Below, piece after piece: positions 1 through 5,970 of a stretch of DNA of 12,463 nucleotides. The notes beneath the pieces were generated by a model. It saw nothing but the letters and a program-made list of their open reading frames with translations, searched no databases and was not told where the DNA came from. Made by a program: the position numbers and the translations under genes. Positions within the stretch are counted from its first letter, which is position 1; the number at the start of each line of letters is the position of its first letter. The DNA is from an archaeon (GTDB lineage Archaea > Thermoproteota > Nitrososphaeria > Nitrososphaerales > JACAEJ01): positions 1 to 12,463 of the forward strand of contig JACGUK010000031.1 in the NCBI GenBank assembly GCA_024256265.1, written 5' to 3'.

Positions 1-1
1 A

Positions 2-199
2 ATAGCAAAGAACTTGGAAATGAGAGGTCTCTCTGACCTTCCAGCAATAGTCGTCCTCAATGAAAAAGAGGGAGGCATATGTTTTCGTCAAGTTGGAGGC
101 AGGGTGGACTACGCTGGCTTCTTTGGAAAGGATCCAATATTCCTCAATTGGGTTAAAGACCTGTTTCTCTATTACTGGGACAAAGGAAAGCGAGCCTAA
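2..199 (+). CDS. C-terminal end of a FilR1/DUF1724-like archaeal transcriptional regulator (5' truncated)
   Basis: The frame is open from the left edge of the window, so this is the last 65 residues of a longer protein, not a 61-residue gene starting at the TTG at 14. The visible part has a strand-rich stretch (LPAIVVLNEKEGGICF) and ends with NWVKDLFLYYWDKGKRA. In archaeal winged-helix regulators with the FilR1 (DUF1724) domain the C-terminus typically has a short beta segment reporting a 'post/signal' value followed by a 'W..dLFeyYw.k' helix, which this matches well by eye. The DNA-binding N-terminal half is outside the window, so the target and signal are unknown. Assignment rests on recall of the family pattern only; another regulator with the same tail is possible. 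Confidence 0.6.
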   Translation: MAKNLEMRGLSDLPAIVVLNEKEGGICFRQVGGRVDYAGFFGKDPIFLNWVKDLFLYYWDKGKRA

Positions 200-323
200 C
201 GCGCTTGCAGGTTCTGTATCTTGAACGGTGCTGGTCTCTAGGGACTGGGCCCCAAATACGGAAAAGTTCTTAAAAGTTAATCCGAGAGTTTGAACGTCGA
301 CCTGACTAGGGTTAATGGCAGCC

Positions 324-350
324 CGGGAAAGCTTTGAACTCCCGTTTTTT
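324..350 (+). terminator. hairpin plus T6 run, terminator-like
   Basis: A perfect 5-bp stem CGGGA (324-328) / TCCCG (340-344) with an 11-base loop is followed directly by TTTTTT (345-350). This is the layout of an intrinsic terminator; archaeal RNA polymerase mainly needs the T-run. It lies 125 bases after the regulator stop at 199, so it either ends a long 3' UTR or ends a separate short transcript from within 200-324. Confidence 0.5.
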
Positions 351-357
351 GTCGCTT

Positions 358-388
358 CGTCAAACCAGCATATTACGACTGCTTGACG
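358..388 (+). repeat. interrupted hairpin CGTCA..AGCA / TGCT.TGACG
   Basis: CGTCA (358-362) pairs with TGACG (384-388), and after a four-base bulge AGCA (367-370) pairs with TGCT (380-383), leaving a nine-base loop. It follows the T-run hairpin by eight bases. Two consecutive hairpins in a gene-free stretch suggest RNA structure, but nine base pairs with a bulge can also arise by chance. Function unknown. Confidence 0.3.
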
Positions 389-602
389 CTTCAGTGATTT
401 TTGGTGAACGGAAAAGGATATGGTCTACATTACTATATGTGTAAATTTCGCCGAGAATTTAAACCGAGATGTAAACCTATTCCCCGGCGCTAATATCGAA
501 AGTAATTCAAACCAGCGTTCTATCATCTGATCATAATGGCAACGAATAAGAGCCAAGATGTAGACTTCAGAAAGTTTTACGAATTAAGAGATACCAGTTA
601 AC

Positions 603-608
603 TTTATA
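603..608 (+). promoter_or_regulatory. TATA box (TTTATA) of the gene at 638
   Basis: TTTATA is centred about 32 bases before the ATG at 638. Archaeal transcription begins roughly 25 bases after the TATA centre, which would put the RNA 5' end within several bases of the start codon and give an almost leaderless mRNA. No good Shine-Dalgarno is seen before 638, in line with that. Confidence 0.55.
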
Positions 609-637
609 GTGATTATTGGTACAGATAAAATAGGTTA

Positions 638-1015
638 ATGTTGGTGGATATAGAATCCTTGGTTAATGCGGTGAAGTCTTACAAGGGAGTTAAAAGAAAG
701 TTGATCATAGGCGAGCTGGCAAGAATAATAAGTAAAGATTGTAAGTTTGAGGATGCAGGCTGGTTTCAGGTAGACGACAAATACGTTGTGATCACTGTTG
801 ATGGCATTGCAGATTGGTTATTGGCTTACCCTTCATTTGGTTTCATAGTCACAACAGACGACAAGAGAGTTGCTAAAGTGTTAGAAATCTTTGGAGAAAA
901 AGGCTACCAAGCAGAAATTACAGGCGAAATAACACCCACAACTGAAGTATCAATAAGATATAACGGTGAGAAGAGAACGGTATTCGACATAAAAAAGGAT
1001 AAGATCTTTGGGTAA
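638..1015 (+). CDS. miniature AIR-synthase-related (PurM-like) protein lacking the middle of the fold
   Basis: The 125-residue product reads like the two ends of an AIR-synthase-related / methanogenesis-marker-2-type protein (normally about 300 residues or more). Residues 1-31 (LVNAVKSYKGVKRKLIIGELARII) match the N-terminal helix region. Residues 37-57 (FEDAGWFQVDDKYVVITVDGI) correspond to the 'DDAAVI...DGI' strand with its acidic metal/ATP motif. Residues 60-98 (starting WLLAYPSFGFIVTTDD) match the C-terminal domain's PSxGF strand followed by the 'VLEIFGEKGYQAEITGEIT' helix-strand, and 103-118 the last strands. The intervening alpha/beta core, including most nucleotide-binding residues, is missing, with a join near residues 58-62. 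The frame is intact from TATA-preceded start to stop, so it may be a living short protein or an in-frame deletion relic. Catalysis as in PurM, ThiL or HypE is unlikely. Confidence 0.65.
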   Translation: MLVDIESLVNAVKSYKGVKRKLIIGELARIISKDCKFEDAGWFQVDDKYVVITVDGIADWLLAYPSFGFIVTTDDKRVAKVLEIFGEKGYQAEITGEITPTTEVSIRYNGEKRTVFDIKKDKIFG

Positions 1016-1076
1016 ATTTAGATGCTTTAAATAGAACATCAATCAAGGCCAGAACGATTTGTTGATTCTAATTAGA

Positions 1077-1107
1077 ACAAAAGTGGAACATTGTTCCTGA
1101 ACTTTGT
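1077..1107 (+). promoter_or_regulatory. extended inverted repeat ahead of the secreted-protein gene
   Basis: A perfect core GGAAC-ATT-GTTCC (1085-1097) is flanked by ACAAAAGT (1077-1084) on the left and ACTTTGT (1101-1107) on the right, which are themselves near-complementary, giving an almost continuous dyad of about 31 bases with a small bulge. It lies 64 bases before the ATG at 1171. Two TATA-like sites are possible: TTTAAATA at 1026-1033, which would place the dyad in a long leader, or TTTAACAA at 1110-1117, which would place it just upstream of the TATA as an operator or activator site. No T-run follows, so a terminator for the gene ending at 1015 is less likely. Confidence 0.4.
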
Positions 1108-1170
1108 AGTTTAACAAGGATTCGCAAGTGAAATAATTCTATAAAACAATTCCATTTTGGAGGTGAAAAA

Positions 1171-1686
1171 ATGGATAAGAGGCAAAAAAGCGCATTAATG
1201 GGATTGACTGCACTACTGATACTGGTTCCATCTATGATGATAACTCCAGCATTGGCAATCTCTCTTAACGATGCAAGCGTTGGCGATAAATATGTAATAA
1301 TAACCATCAATGGAGAGGCTAAGACAAAGATACAAGGGCAAGTAATAACGACCCCGGCATCTGTTGAGCTCATAGTCGAGGTTACAGAAACCTATCAGGA
1401 CTGGGTACTGTTCAAAGTGAATTGGGGGAAGATAGAAGTCAATGGAATAACCTATAACGTGATAAGCGAATGGTGGAGAGGATCATACAACAAGATAACT
1501 CATGTAGGGCAATATGAAGGATGGGCTCAGGATGGCAATGGTAACAATGTCTACTTCATTCTTCGAACATTCGACTTAAAACAGACTCAGGAAGGATGCT
1601 TCATGAGGATGAAAGGAGCTTTCAAGGACTCTGAGGGGAACTATTGGTTGCTAAATCTCTTGACATACAGATCTAAGATAAACTGA
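1171..1686 (+). CDS. small secreted protein of unknown function
   Basis: 171 residues. The start is fixed by a strong Shine-Dalgarno GGAGGTG at 1159-1165, six bases before ATG. The N-terminus is a Sec signal peptide: basic n-region (DKRQK, 2-6), hydrophobic core about 8-24, and a PALA cleavage site predicted after Ala29. The mature ~142 residues alternate polar and aromatic/aliphatic positions (for example KYVIITINGEAKTKI, WVLFKVNWGKIEVNGITYNV), suggesting an all-beta fold; there is only one cysteine (in GCFMRMKG) and no C-terminal membrane anchor, so it is probably released or loosely held outside the membrane. I do not recognise a family. It stands alone, with its own regulatory dyad upstream and a T-rich terminator downstream. 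Confidence 0.8.
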   Translation: MDKRQKSALMGLTALLILVPSMMITPALAISLNDASVGDKYVIITINGEAKTKIQGQVITTPASVELIVEVTETYQDWVLFKVNWGKIEVNGITYNVISEWWRGSYNKITHVGQYEGWAQDGNGNNVYFILRTFDLKQTQEGCFMRMKGAFKDSEGNYWLLNLLTYRSKIN

Positions 1687-1705
1687 AAGATGAGAACTTG
1701 AGACT

Positions 1706-1726
1706 AATTTTTACCCCTCTTTTTTA
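1706..1726 (+). terminator. T-rich archaeal-style terminator
   Basis: About 20 bases after the stop at 1684-1686 there are two T-runs, ATTTTTA and then CCCCTCTTTTTT, with no stable hairpin. T-tracts of this kind are enough for archaeal termination. The same TTTTTTATTAA segment lies 25-30 bases before the ATG at 1753 and may double as the TATA element of the methyltransferase gene. Confidence 0.5.
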
Positions 1727-1752
1727 TTAACCTCCGATTAAGACAACATTCT

Positions 1753-2463
1753 ATGGAAAGCCTAGAAAAGACTAGAAGAAGATTCTTCTTGGAATTCAAG
1801 GGCAAAGTCCTAGATTTTGGGTGTGGAAGAATGCAGTATGCTACTAGCGTGCTTAATAAATCCGAAAAATCTTTGGAACTTTTTGGTTTTGACATAGACG
1901 CTGAAGCAATAAATTACGCACTTAAACAGATAAAACGTAATGGTCTTAGCGAACGTGTTGAGTTAATAATAGCTGATGGCAATAGCCCACCTTTTGTAGA
2001 CAATTGTTTCGATGTTATAGCGTTTAAGTGGGCATTGCACCATTTTAAAGAATGGAAAGAAATTTTGACAAAAGCCAAGATTCTCCTTAAAGATAATGGC
2101 ACCGTATATATAGAAGAGCCTCTAAAGACAAATCCTTTTGCTGAGTTAGGCTTATTGATATATTATTCGATTTCACGTCCATTAATGTATGTCCATAAAA
2201 AGCCCGTTAAGCAATGGCCATTTCATCCAAAAACATTGATTAATGAAGTGAAAAAGTTTTTCCTGATAGAACATACATCCTTTCATGGATTTTTAAGTTT
2301 CTTATTTAAAATAGCTTCCGAAAATTCAAAGTTCAAAATGATGAGAGCGATCTTTCATAATTTATCTGTAAAAACGAAAGGCTTAGATAGATTGGTAGAA
2401 TCGAATGTTTTTCTACAAAAACTTTGCTCAGAAATCATAATAGTAGCCAAAAAATTCTCCTAA
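1753..2463 (+). CDS. class I SAM-dependent methyltransferase
   Basis: 236 residues, probably a cytoplasmic small-molecule or lipid/quinone-type methyltransferase of the Methyltransf_11 kind. Motif I is VLDFGCG (19-25), the acidic end of strand 2 is FDID (46-49), ADGNSPPF (74-81) follows strand 3, and FDVIAFKWALHHF (86-98) is the post-motif strand and helix. The C-terminal third (from about 125) is basic and aromatic-rich (HKKPVKQWPFHPKTL) and probably forms the substrate cap. The N-terminus before motif I is short, only 18 residues, but an in-frame TAA lies a few codons upstream of 1753, so no longer start exists. No Shine-Dalgarno is seen; with the T/A-rich box near 1719-1730 the mRNA may be leaderless. 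The gene stands alone, is AT-rich and the substrate cannot be inferred. Confidence 0.8.
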   Translation: MESLEKTRRRFFLEFKGKVLDFGCGRMQYATSVLNKSEKSLELFGFDIDAEAINYALKQIKRNGLSERVELIIADGNSPPFVDNCFDVIAFKWALHHFKEWKEILTKAKILLKDNGTVYIEEPLKTNPFAELGLLIYYSISRPLMYVHKKPVKQWPFHPKTLINEVKKFFLIEHTSFHGFLSFLFKIASENSKFKMMRAIFHNLSVKTKGLDRLVESNVFLQKLCSEIIIVAKKFS

Positions 2464-2711
2464 CTTTATGCTATGTTAGAGCTTCTAAAGATTTAATTGA
2501 CATTGTAACATTTGCTCTCATCATAAATTGTGTAGCTTAAGCTTTATCTAACATCATTATCATTGGGAAATTTTGCCTAAAGATTCGTAAGAACAAGTAT
2601 CAAACCATCCCAGTTTAATGATCAACAATTACCGTTTCCCTTTCACCAAAAACTTCATACTCCTCCCATGGTATGCCATAACTTTTTTATTCACTATGTG
2701 GATGCTTTGAT
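2464..2711. other. 248-base intergenic region with short dyads
   Basis: A 13-base dyad TTAGA-GCT-TCTAA at 2476-2488 follows the methyltransferase stop, and a perfect 10-base palindrome AGCTTAAGCT lies at 2534-2543. Neither is followed by a T-run. On the minus strand, 2615-2686 is open and ends with a coding-like stretch (GIPWEEYEVFGERETVIVDH, stop at 2615-2617), but there is no start codon before the next in-frame stop. The right end holds the promoter of the epimerase gene. I see no other gene. Confidence 0.4.
2683..2690 (+). promoter_or_regulatory. TATA-like box (TTTTTTAT) of the epimerase-DUF354 unit
   Basis: The T/A-rich box is centred about 26 bases before the ATG at 2712. That spacing places the transcription start at or next to the start codon, predicting a leaderless mRNA. 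No Shine-Dalgarno precedes 2712. Confidence 0.45.
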
Positions 2712-3572
2712 ATGCTTAGGATGATAGTCACAGGTGCCAGTGGACTCATAGGCAACCATGCATCGAGGTACTTTCGTGAGAAAGGATACGATGTATTGGG
2801 CATCGATAAGGTGGCAAGAGAAAATGTATTATCCTGTGATCTTACGGACTTTGATAGCACTTATAATGTATTTGTGAACTTTAAGCCAGACTACGTTATA
2901 CATCTTGCTGTAGTGATGAAGGATGAGGAGTATAGGCTCATTAGGGACAACCTGATGATGAACCTGAACGTCCTTGAAGCTTCTTTAAGAGTAGGCGCAA
3001 AGAGGCTCTTATATATGAGCAGCTCCACTGTGTATGGCTTGCCTACTAAGGATGAACCTGTAGATGAAGACATTAAGCTTAACCCTTTAAGTGGTTACGC
3101 TACATCTAAAGTAGCCACAGAGCACCTTGTACTCCAATACTGTATCTTGGGTTTACCATGTATCATATTCAGAGGATTCGAGGTTTATGGAAAAGGCGTA
3201 ACGTCTGGTATAGTGAAGACGCTTGTGGAAAATGCCTTATATAAAAAGCACATCAAGGTATTCTGTTATGGTGAACAGAAGACGGACTTCACACACGTCC
3301 TAGATCTATGCCAAGCATATGAGCTAGGATTAAAGGAGCTAGACCCATGTAGAGTGTACAATGTAGGAAGTGGGATACCAAGAAGCTACAAGGAGCTTGC
3401 AGAGGTTGTGAGCTCTGTATTGGACTGTGATGTGGAGTATTTGCCATGTAGGGAGAAGGATAAAGAATTCAAGCTCTACCCCAGCATTCATAGACTAAGG
3501 TCCTATGGATTTGAGCCCAAGCATTTGGATCTGAAGAAGGGCATAGAAGAGGTGGCATCCCATTATCAATAA
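2712..3572 (+). CDS. NAD(P)-dependent nucleotide-sugar epimerase/dehydratase (extended SDR)
   Basis: 286 residues, slightly short for the 300-330 usual in this family. The N-terminal Rossmann motif GASGLIG sits at 8-14, the acidic residue binding the NAD ribose is in LGIDK (29-33), a DL pair follows at 43-44, and the catalytic elements are the SSST segment (103-106) and Y129-x3-K133 (YATSK). The C-terminal half carries the usual substrate-binding pattern (RGFEVYG, TDFTHVLDLCQAY, YNVGSG). It probably interconverts a UDP- or dTDP-sugar at C4 or removes water from it. The neighbour downstream, overlapping its end, is a DUF354 glycosyltransferase-like protein, so a role in cell-surface glycan or glycolipid synthesis is reasonable. 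Start could also be the ATG at 2721 (residue 4); the longer form fits the TATA spacing. Confidence 0.85.
   Translation: MLRMIVTGASGLIGNHASRYFREKGYDVLGIDKVARENVLSCDLTDFDSTYNVFVNFKPDYVIHLAVVMKDEEYRLIRDNLMMNLNVLEASLRVGAKRLLYMSSSTVYGLPTKDEPVDEDIKLNPLSGYATSKVATEHLVLQYCILGLPCIIFRGFEVYGKGVTSGIVKTLVENALYKKHIKVFCYGEQKTDFTHVLDLCQAYELGLKELDPCRVYNVGSGIPRSYKELAEVVSSVLDCDVEYLPCREKDKEFKLYPSIHRLRSYGFEPKHLDLKKGIEEVASHYQ
3549..3555 (+). promoter_or_regulatory. Shine-Dalgarno GAGGTGG selecting a non-canonical start at 3562
   Basis: GAGGTGG matches the archaeal anti-Shine-Dalgarno sequence and lies inside the end of the epimerase gene, six bases before ATT (3562) and nine before ATC (3565). The next standard start codons in the DUF354 frame (TTG 3622, ATG 3625) are more than 60 bases away and have no such site at the right distance. 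Confidence 0.55.
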
Positions 3573-4506
3573 GCTATGGATCGATTGCACAGACCCAGCT
3601 TCGGTAAGGCTGGCAAAGGTTTTGATGGATACGCTGGATATAGATGTGAAGGTTACAGTAAGAGAGGGAGCAGGCACAGAAAAAATGGCAAAATTTCTGG
3701 CCTTGAACTTTGATGTCATAGGTAAGCGTGGAGGAAAAGGTCCCTACAGCAAGCTCGTGGCATGTATAGATAGGATGAAAGAATTGGCAGAGTATGCTAA
3801 GAAGCTTAAGGGCTACGCTTTTTATACGCACTCAAGCGTGGAAGGCGCAAGAGTAGCTTATGGCCTTGGACTTAAGCCTATAATCACAAGTGATGATACA
3901 CCATGGAGCATTTATGTGGCAAGGCTCCTCTTACCCTTGTGTGATTACCATATAATGCCTATATGGAGCAAGGAACTCTGGCATATTAAGCCTTCAAAAT
4001 TCGTTTACGAGTATGATGGAGATATAACTGTGGCATGGACTAGGAGCATAAAGTTGAATTGGAAGCCTAGGCAAATATTGGTAAGAGAGCCCGAAGTGAG
4101 GGCTTCCTACATAGACTACAAGTTTAACGAACTCCATTTATTAGCCAAGGAGTTTGACAATTTATACTATGCAAGAAGGTATGAAGAGTTTGAGGATATG
4201 ATCGAGCTCATAGCAAAATCCTACTGTGTAGTTACACTTTGTGGCAGTACGGTTGGTAAGGAGGCATGCCTTCTAGGCGTGCCCACGATAATGTATACCA
4301 AAGGTATAAGTAGCATGGCTTTGAGTGTGCTGAACTACCTTAAAGATAAAGGCCTACCAGTCTATGGCGCGAGTAATTATGAAGAGTTGAAGAGCCTTGT
4401 GGACAAATTCGTCCAAGAGCCAATAAAATGGAATACAGAGGATAAACTTAAGCAAATGGAATCTCCTATAGAGCATATAGAAAGAATATTAAGACAAGAG
4501 GGCTAG
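3562..4506 (+). CDS. DUF354 family protein (glycosyltransferase-B-like), probable ATT start
   Basis: With the start at ATT 3562 the product is 314 residues beginning (M)INKLWIDCTDPASVRLAKVL. DUF354 proteins begin almost exactly so: 'kiWIDidnpphvrff...', followed by 'G..v.vt.Rd', then 'D..viGkhGGkg...Kl', which is visible here as FDVIGKRGGKGPYSKL. Starting at TTG 3622 or ATG 3625 would delete the first strand and the conserved WID..DPA segment. The C-terminal half (VVTLCGSTVGKEACLLGVPTI) is the GT-B-like domain with the conserved 'G.t...EA..lGvP' loop. The frame is open only back to the TAG at 3544-3546, with no ATG, GTG or TTG between. A Shine-Dalgarno sits at 3549-3555. The gene overlaps the epimerase by 11 bases and is probably translated with it. 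Activity is not established for the family. Confidence 0.75.
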   Translation: MINKLWIDCTDPASVRLAKVLMDTLDIDVKVTVREGAGTEKMAKFLALNFDVIGKRGGKGPYSKLVACIDRMKELAEYAKKLKGYAFYTHSSVEGARVAYGLGLKPIITSDDTPWSIYVARLLLPLCDYHIMPIWSKELWHIKPSKFVYEYDGDITVAWTRSIKLNWKPRQILVREPEVRASYIDYKFNELHLLAKEFDNLYYARRYEEFEDMIELIAKSYCVVTLCGSTVGKEACLLGVPTIMYTKGISSMALSVLNYLKDKGLPVYGASNYEELKSLVDKFVQEPIKWNTEDKLKQMESPIEHIERILRQEG

Positions 4507-5591
4507 TTCTCAGACGTATACTTCAGCTTTAGTTCATCTATCCCTTTAAGATAAATATGATCGAGTACAGTACCTTTGGCTTCTTTTATCCTCATAAAAT
4601 CAACGAGTTTTTTATATTGACCCCCTGCCAATCCATCTGCCAATAGTGCTGCTCCTTGAGCAGCCTCTTTTGCCACTTTAGCGAATCCTTTCACTCTTCT
4701 GACTTTTCCCAAAGCAGACAACCTTTTGGAAAGATCATCATAAATCCTCTTCACTTTGCAAAGCCTTCCAGAAAGCATGATCTCTCTAGGCTCTCTAACA
4801 GATATTTTCATTTGCGCCACTCCTTTCTCTATGCCTTCCATAAAAGCTTCCCATGCTAAATTGTAATGCTCATCACGAATTCTCATTGCAAATTCATCTG
4901 GAGTAATTCTCTCATCCCTAGCTATGTATGCTAAACCGCCTTGGCGAAGAGTTCTTTTATCAATTTTATTCAATAGGTATGCAAGCTCACCATCAATAGC
5001 CCCAAGGGATAAGAATCCAATGCTACCCGAAGTTCCTCCTATACCATCGATTATCTGACCTTTTTCAACACCTATTATAGCATTGAACCCATGACCCATC
5101 TCTACGACTATGAAAGAAACTCCATCATAATCTATATCATAATGCCTTGCTTGGTCGAATACTCCTAAAACAGCACAGCAGAGCTTGTCGGCAGTGCCCA
5201 TATCGATTTTATTCACTTTTCTATATCTTGGTACTGTTGGCATATGTATGACCCCAGGGATGAAGTAAATATTGAAATTCTCTCTCTTTAGAGCATTCAA
5301 GACTTTTCTTAGTCCTAAGTTTTCTCTTTTATTTGAATCAGGTCTAATTAGCGCCATCAAAAACAGCTTTTGATCATCTATCTTGCTAATATGAGTGAGA
5401 GGTAATCCATAGCCAGAAGGTCCAACTATGAGGTCCAATGGTTCTGCCGATTTAAGAAATTCTATAACCAATCTAGGGTCTTTTAAAATATCTTCAGATG
5501 GGATAGCAATATCTATGAATAGTTTACCATCATCTAAGCCACAGAAATCGAAGCTCTTTGTGCCAGGGTCTATGCCTATTACTCTTACCAT
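4503..5591 (-). CDS. DUF1464 protein, ASKHA-fold kinase-like (butyrate/acetate-kinase-related)
   Basis: 362 residues from the ATG at 5591. The upstream in-frame codons to 5693 are not part of the gene: a Shine-Dalgarno AAGGAGG (5600-5606) sits eight bases before 5591 and the product then starts MVRVIGIDPGTKSFDFCG, the phosphate-1 motif of the actin/hexokinase/Hsp70 superfamily. A second phosphate loop is seen at about 162-190 (VVEMGHGFNAIIGVEKGQ, then GIGGTSGS), and GPSGYGLPL (57-65) is characteristic of the archaeal DUF1464 family. The family has been called a predicted butyrate kinase, but the reaction is not proven to my knowledge. It converges on the DUF354 gene, their stops overlapping in a single CTAG, and no operon partner is visible on its own strand. 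Confidence 0.8.
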   Translation of the reverse strand: MVRVIGIDPGTKSFDFCGLDDGKLFIDIAIPSEDILKDPRLVIEFLKSAEPLDLIVGPSGYGLPLTHISKIDDQKLFLMALIRPDSNKRENLGLRKVLNALKRENFNIYFIPGVIHMPTVPRYRKVNKIDMGTADKLCCAVLGVFDQARHYDIDYDGVSFIVVEMGHGFNAIIGVEKGQIIDGIGGTSGSIGFLSLGAIDGELAYLLNKIDKRTLRQGGLAYIARDERITPDEFAMRIRDEHYNLAWEAFMEGIEKGVAQMKISVREPREIMLSGRLCKVKRIYDDLSKRLSALGKVRRVKGFAKVAKEAAQGAALLADGLAGGQYKKLVDFMRIKEAKGTVLDHIYLKGIDELKLKYTSEN

Positions 5592-5599
5592 CAATATTT

Positions 5600-5606
5600 C
5601 CTCCTT
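5600..5606 (-). promoter_or_regulatory. Shine-Dalgarno AAGGAGG deciding the DUF1464 start
   Basis: On the minus strand AAGGAGG lies eight bases before the ATG at 5591. It decides for the start at the conserved GIDPGTKS N-terminus over the longer frame reaching 5693. Confidence 0.7.
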
Positions 5607-5634
5607 ATCTTCTAATGCTATCCTGTTTAGAGCT

Positions 5635-5642
5635 CTATTAAA
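5635..5642 (-). promoter_or_regulatory. TATA-like box (TTTAATAG) of the DUF1464 gene
   Basis: Read on the minus strand, TTTAATAG is centred near 5638. Transcription would start near 5612, leaving a leader of about 20 bases that contains the Shine-Dalgarno. On the plus strand the same A/T-rich block (5636-5652) could direct the small gene at 5678, so this may be a shared divergent promoter. Confidence 0.4.
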
Positions 5643-5677
5643 TCTTAAAAATAGTATCAAGAGTTTAATAATGAACC

Positions 5678-5866
5678 ATGATGATCGATACACAAATCCT
5701 GAGCCTTTTGGCTCTAGGGGTGGGAAGCTATCATAGGAGGTTAGTAGACTATCAGGGTAATGTTTATGAATATTCTCTCAAGTTGGCTAGCGGCTTATTG
5801 TTAAGCTTTGACATGGGGTTCTTCTCAAGCATTTTTCGTATTGGAGGAATAATTCATGTCCCATGA
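5678..5866 (+). CDS. small putative membrane protein, first part of a possibly frameshifted gene
   Basis: 62 residues with two hydrophobic stretches: about 6-15 (QILSLLALGVG) and 35-57 (LKLASGLLLSFDMGFFSSIF), joined by a polar loop. It stops at TGA 5864-5866, which overlaps by ATGA the start of a 25-residue hydrophobic frame (5863-5940). Read together the order (short TM, loop, 'LxxGLLLSFDxGFxSSIxR', 'P..dL', TM with 'VRFLLQ') resembles the DUF1622 type of small membrane protein, weakly and by eye only. The start at 5678 or 5681 follows an in-frame TGA at 5672-5674, and the first membrane segment looks clipped. Most likely a decayed gene broken near 5860; two coupled small proteins are the alternative. 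Confidence 0.35.
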   Translation: MMIDTQILSLLALGVGSYHRRLVDYQGNVYEYSLKLASGLLLSFDMGFFSSIFRIGGIIHVP

Positions 5867-5940
5867 GTGATCTTACTGTTAGGCTTCTTGGACTTACCCT
5901 CATAATAGTAGCTGTACGCTTTCTATTGCAGGCTCTTTAA
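5863..5940 (+). CDS. 25-residue single-span membrane peptide, possibly the frameshifted end of the gene at 5678
   Basis: The frame encodes MSDLTVRLLGLTLIIVAVRFLLQAL and then TAA. Residues 5-24 form one hydrophobic helix. The start ATG overlaps the previous stop by four bases (ATGA), as in coupled genes, and GGAGG lies at 5843-5847, rather far (15 bases) upstream. A -1 shift at CCATGAG would fuse the two frames into one polypeptide of about 87 residues. No independent homology is recognised. Confidence 0.3.
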   Translation: MSDLTVRLLGLTLIIVAVRFLLQAL

Positions 5941-5970
5941 TGCTTTTCTAATTGAAGGGAGGATAGAATT

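Larger units (their letters stand above)
200..637. other. 438-base gene-free stretch with structured elements
   Basis: No convincing protein gene lies here on either strand. The only ATG-started plus-strand reading frame I noted is a 21-codon one at 536-601 without a good ribosome binding site. The first half (about 200-400) is richer in G+C than the second and contains two hairpins (324-344 and 358-388), annotated separately. A 10-base direct repeat TCAAACCAGC occurs at 360-369 and 507-516. The second half is AT-rich and ends in the promoter of the gene at 638. I looked for tRNA, SRP RNA and RNase P RNA motifs and found none that fold correctly. The stretch could be just a 3' UTR plus promoter, or hold an unrecognised small RNA. 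Confidence 0.5.

Noticed and set aside
230..400. Possible tRNA on either strand (TTCAAAG loop with CCGGGCTGCCA on the minus strand)
   Set aside because: The matching 5' acceptor strand is absent, the T-stem needs several G-U pairs, and no anticodon arm forms.
536..601. 21-codon frame starting ATGGCAACG
   Set aside because: No ribosome binding site, no recognisable motif, and the length is expected by chance.
1068..1373. 101-residue minus-strand frame opposite the secreted-protein gene
   Set aside because: It overlaps a gene with a clear signal peptide and Shine-Dalgarno; its hydrophobicity mirrors the signal peptide codons.
2615..2686. Minus-strand open stretch ending GIPWEEYEVFGERETVIVDH
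   Set aside because: The residues look protein-like, but only 23 codons are open, with no start codon; at most a relic of a lost gene, not annotated as one.
5592..5693. N-terminal extension of DUF1464 (34 residues)
   Set aside because: The Shine-Dalgarno and the conserved GIDPGTKS start favour 5591; the extension covers the promoter.
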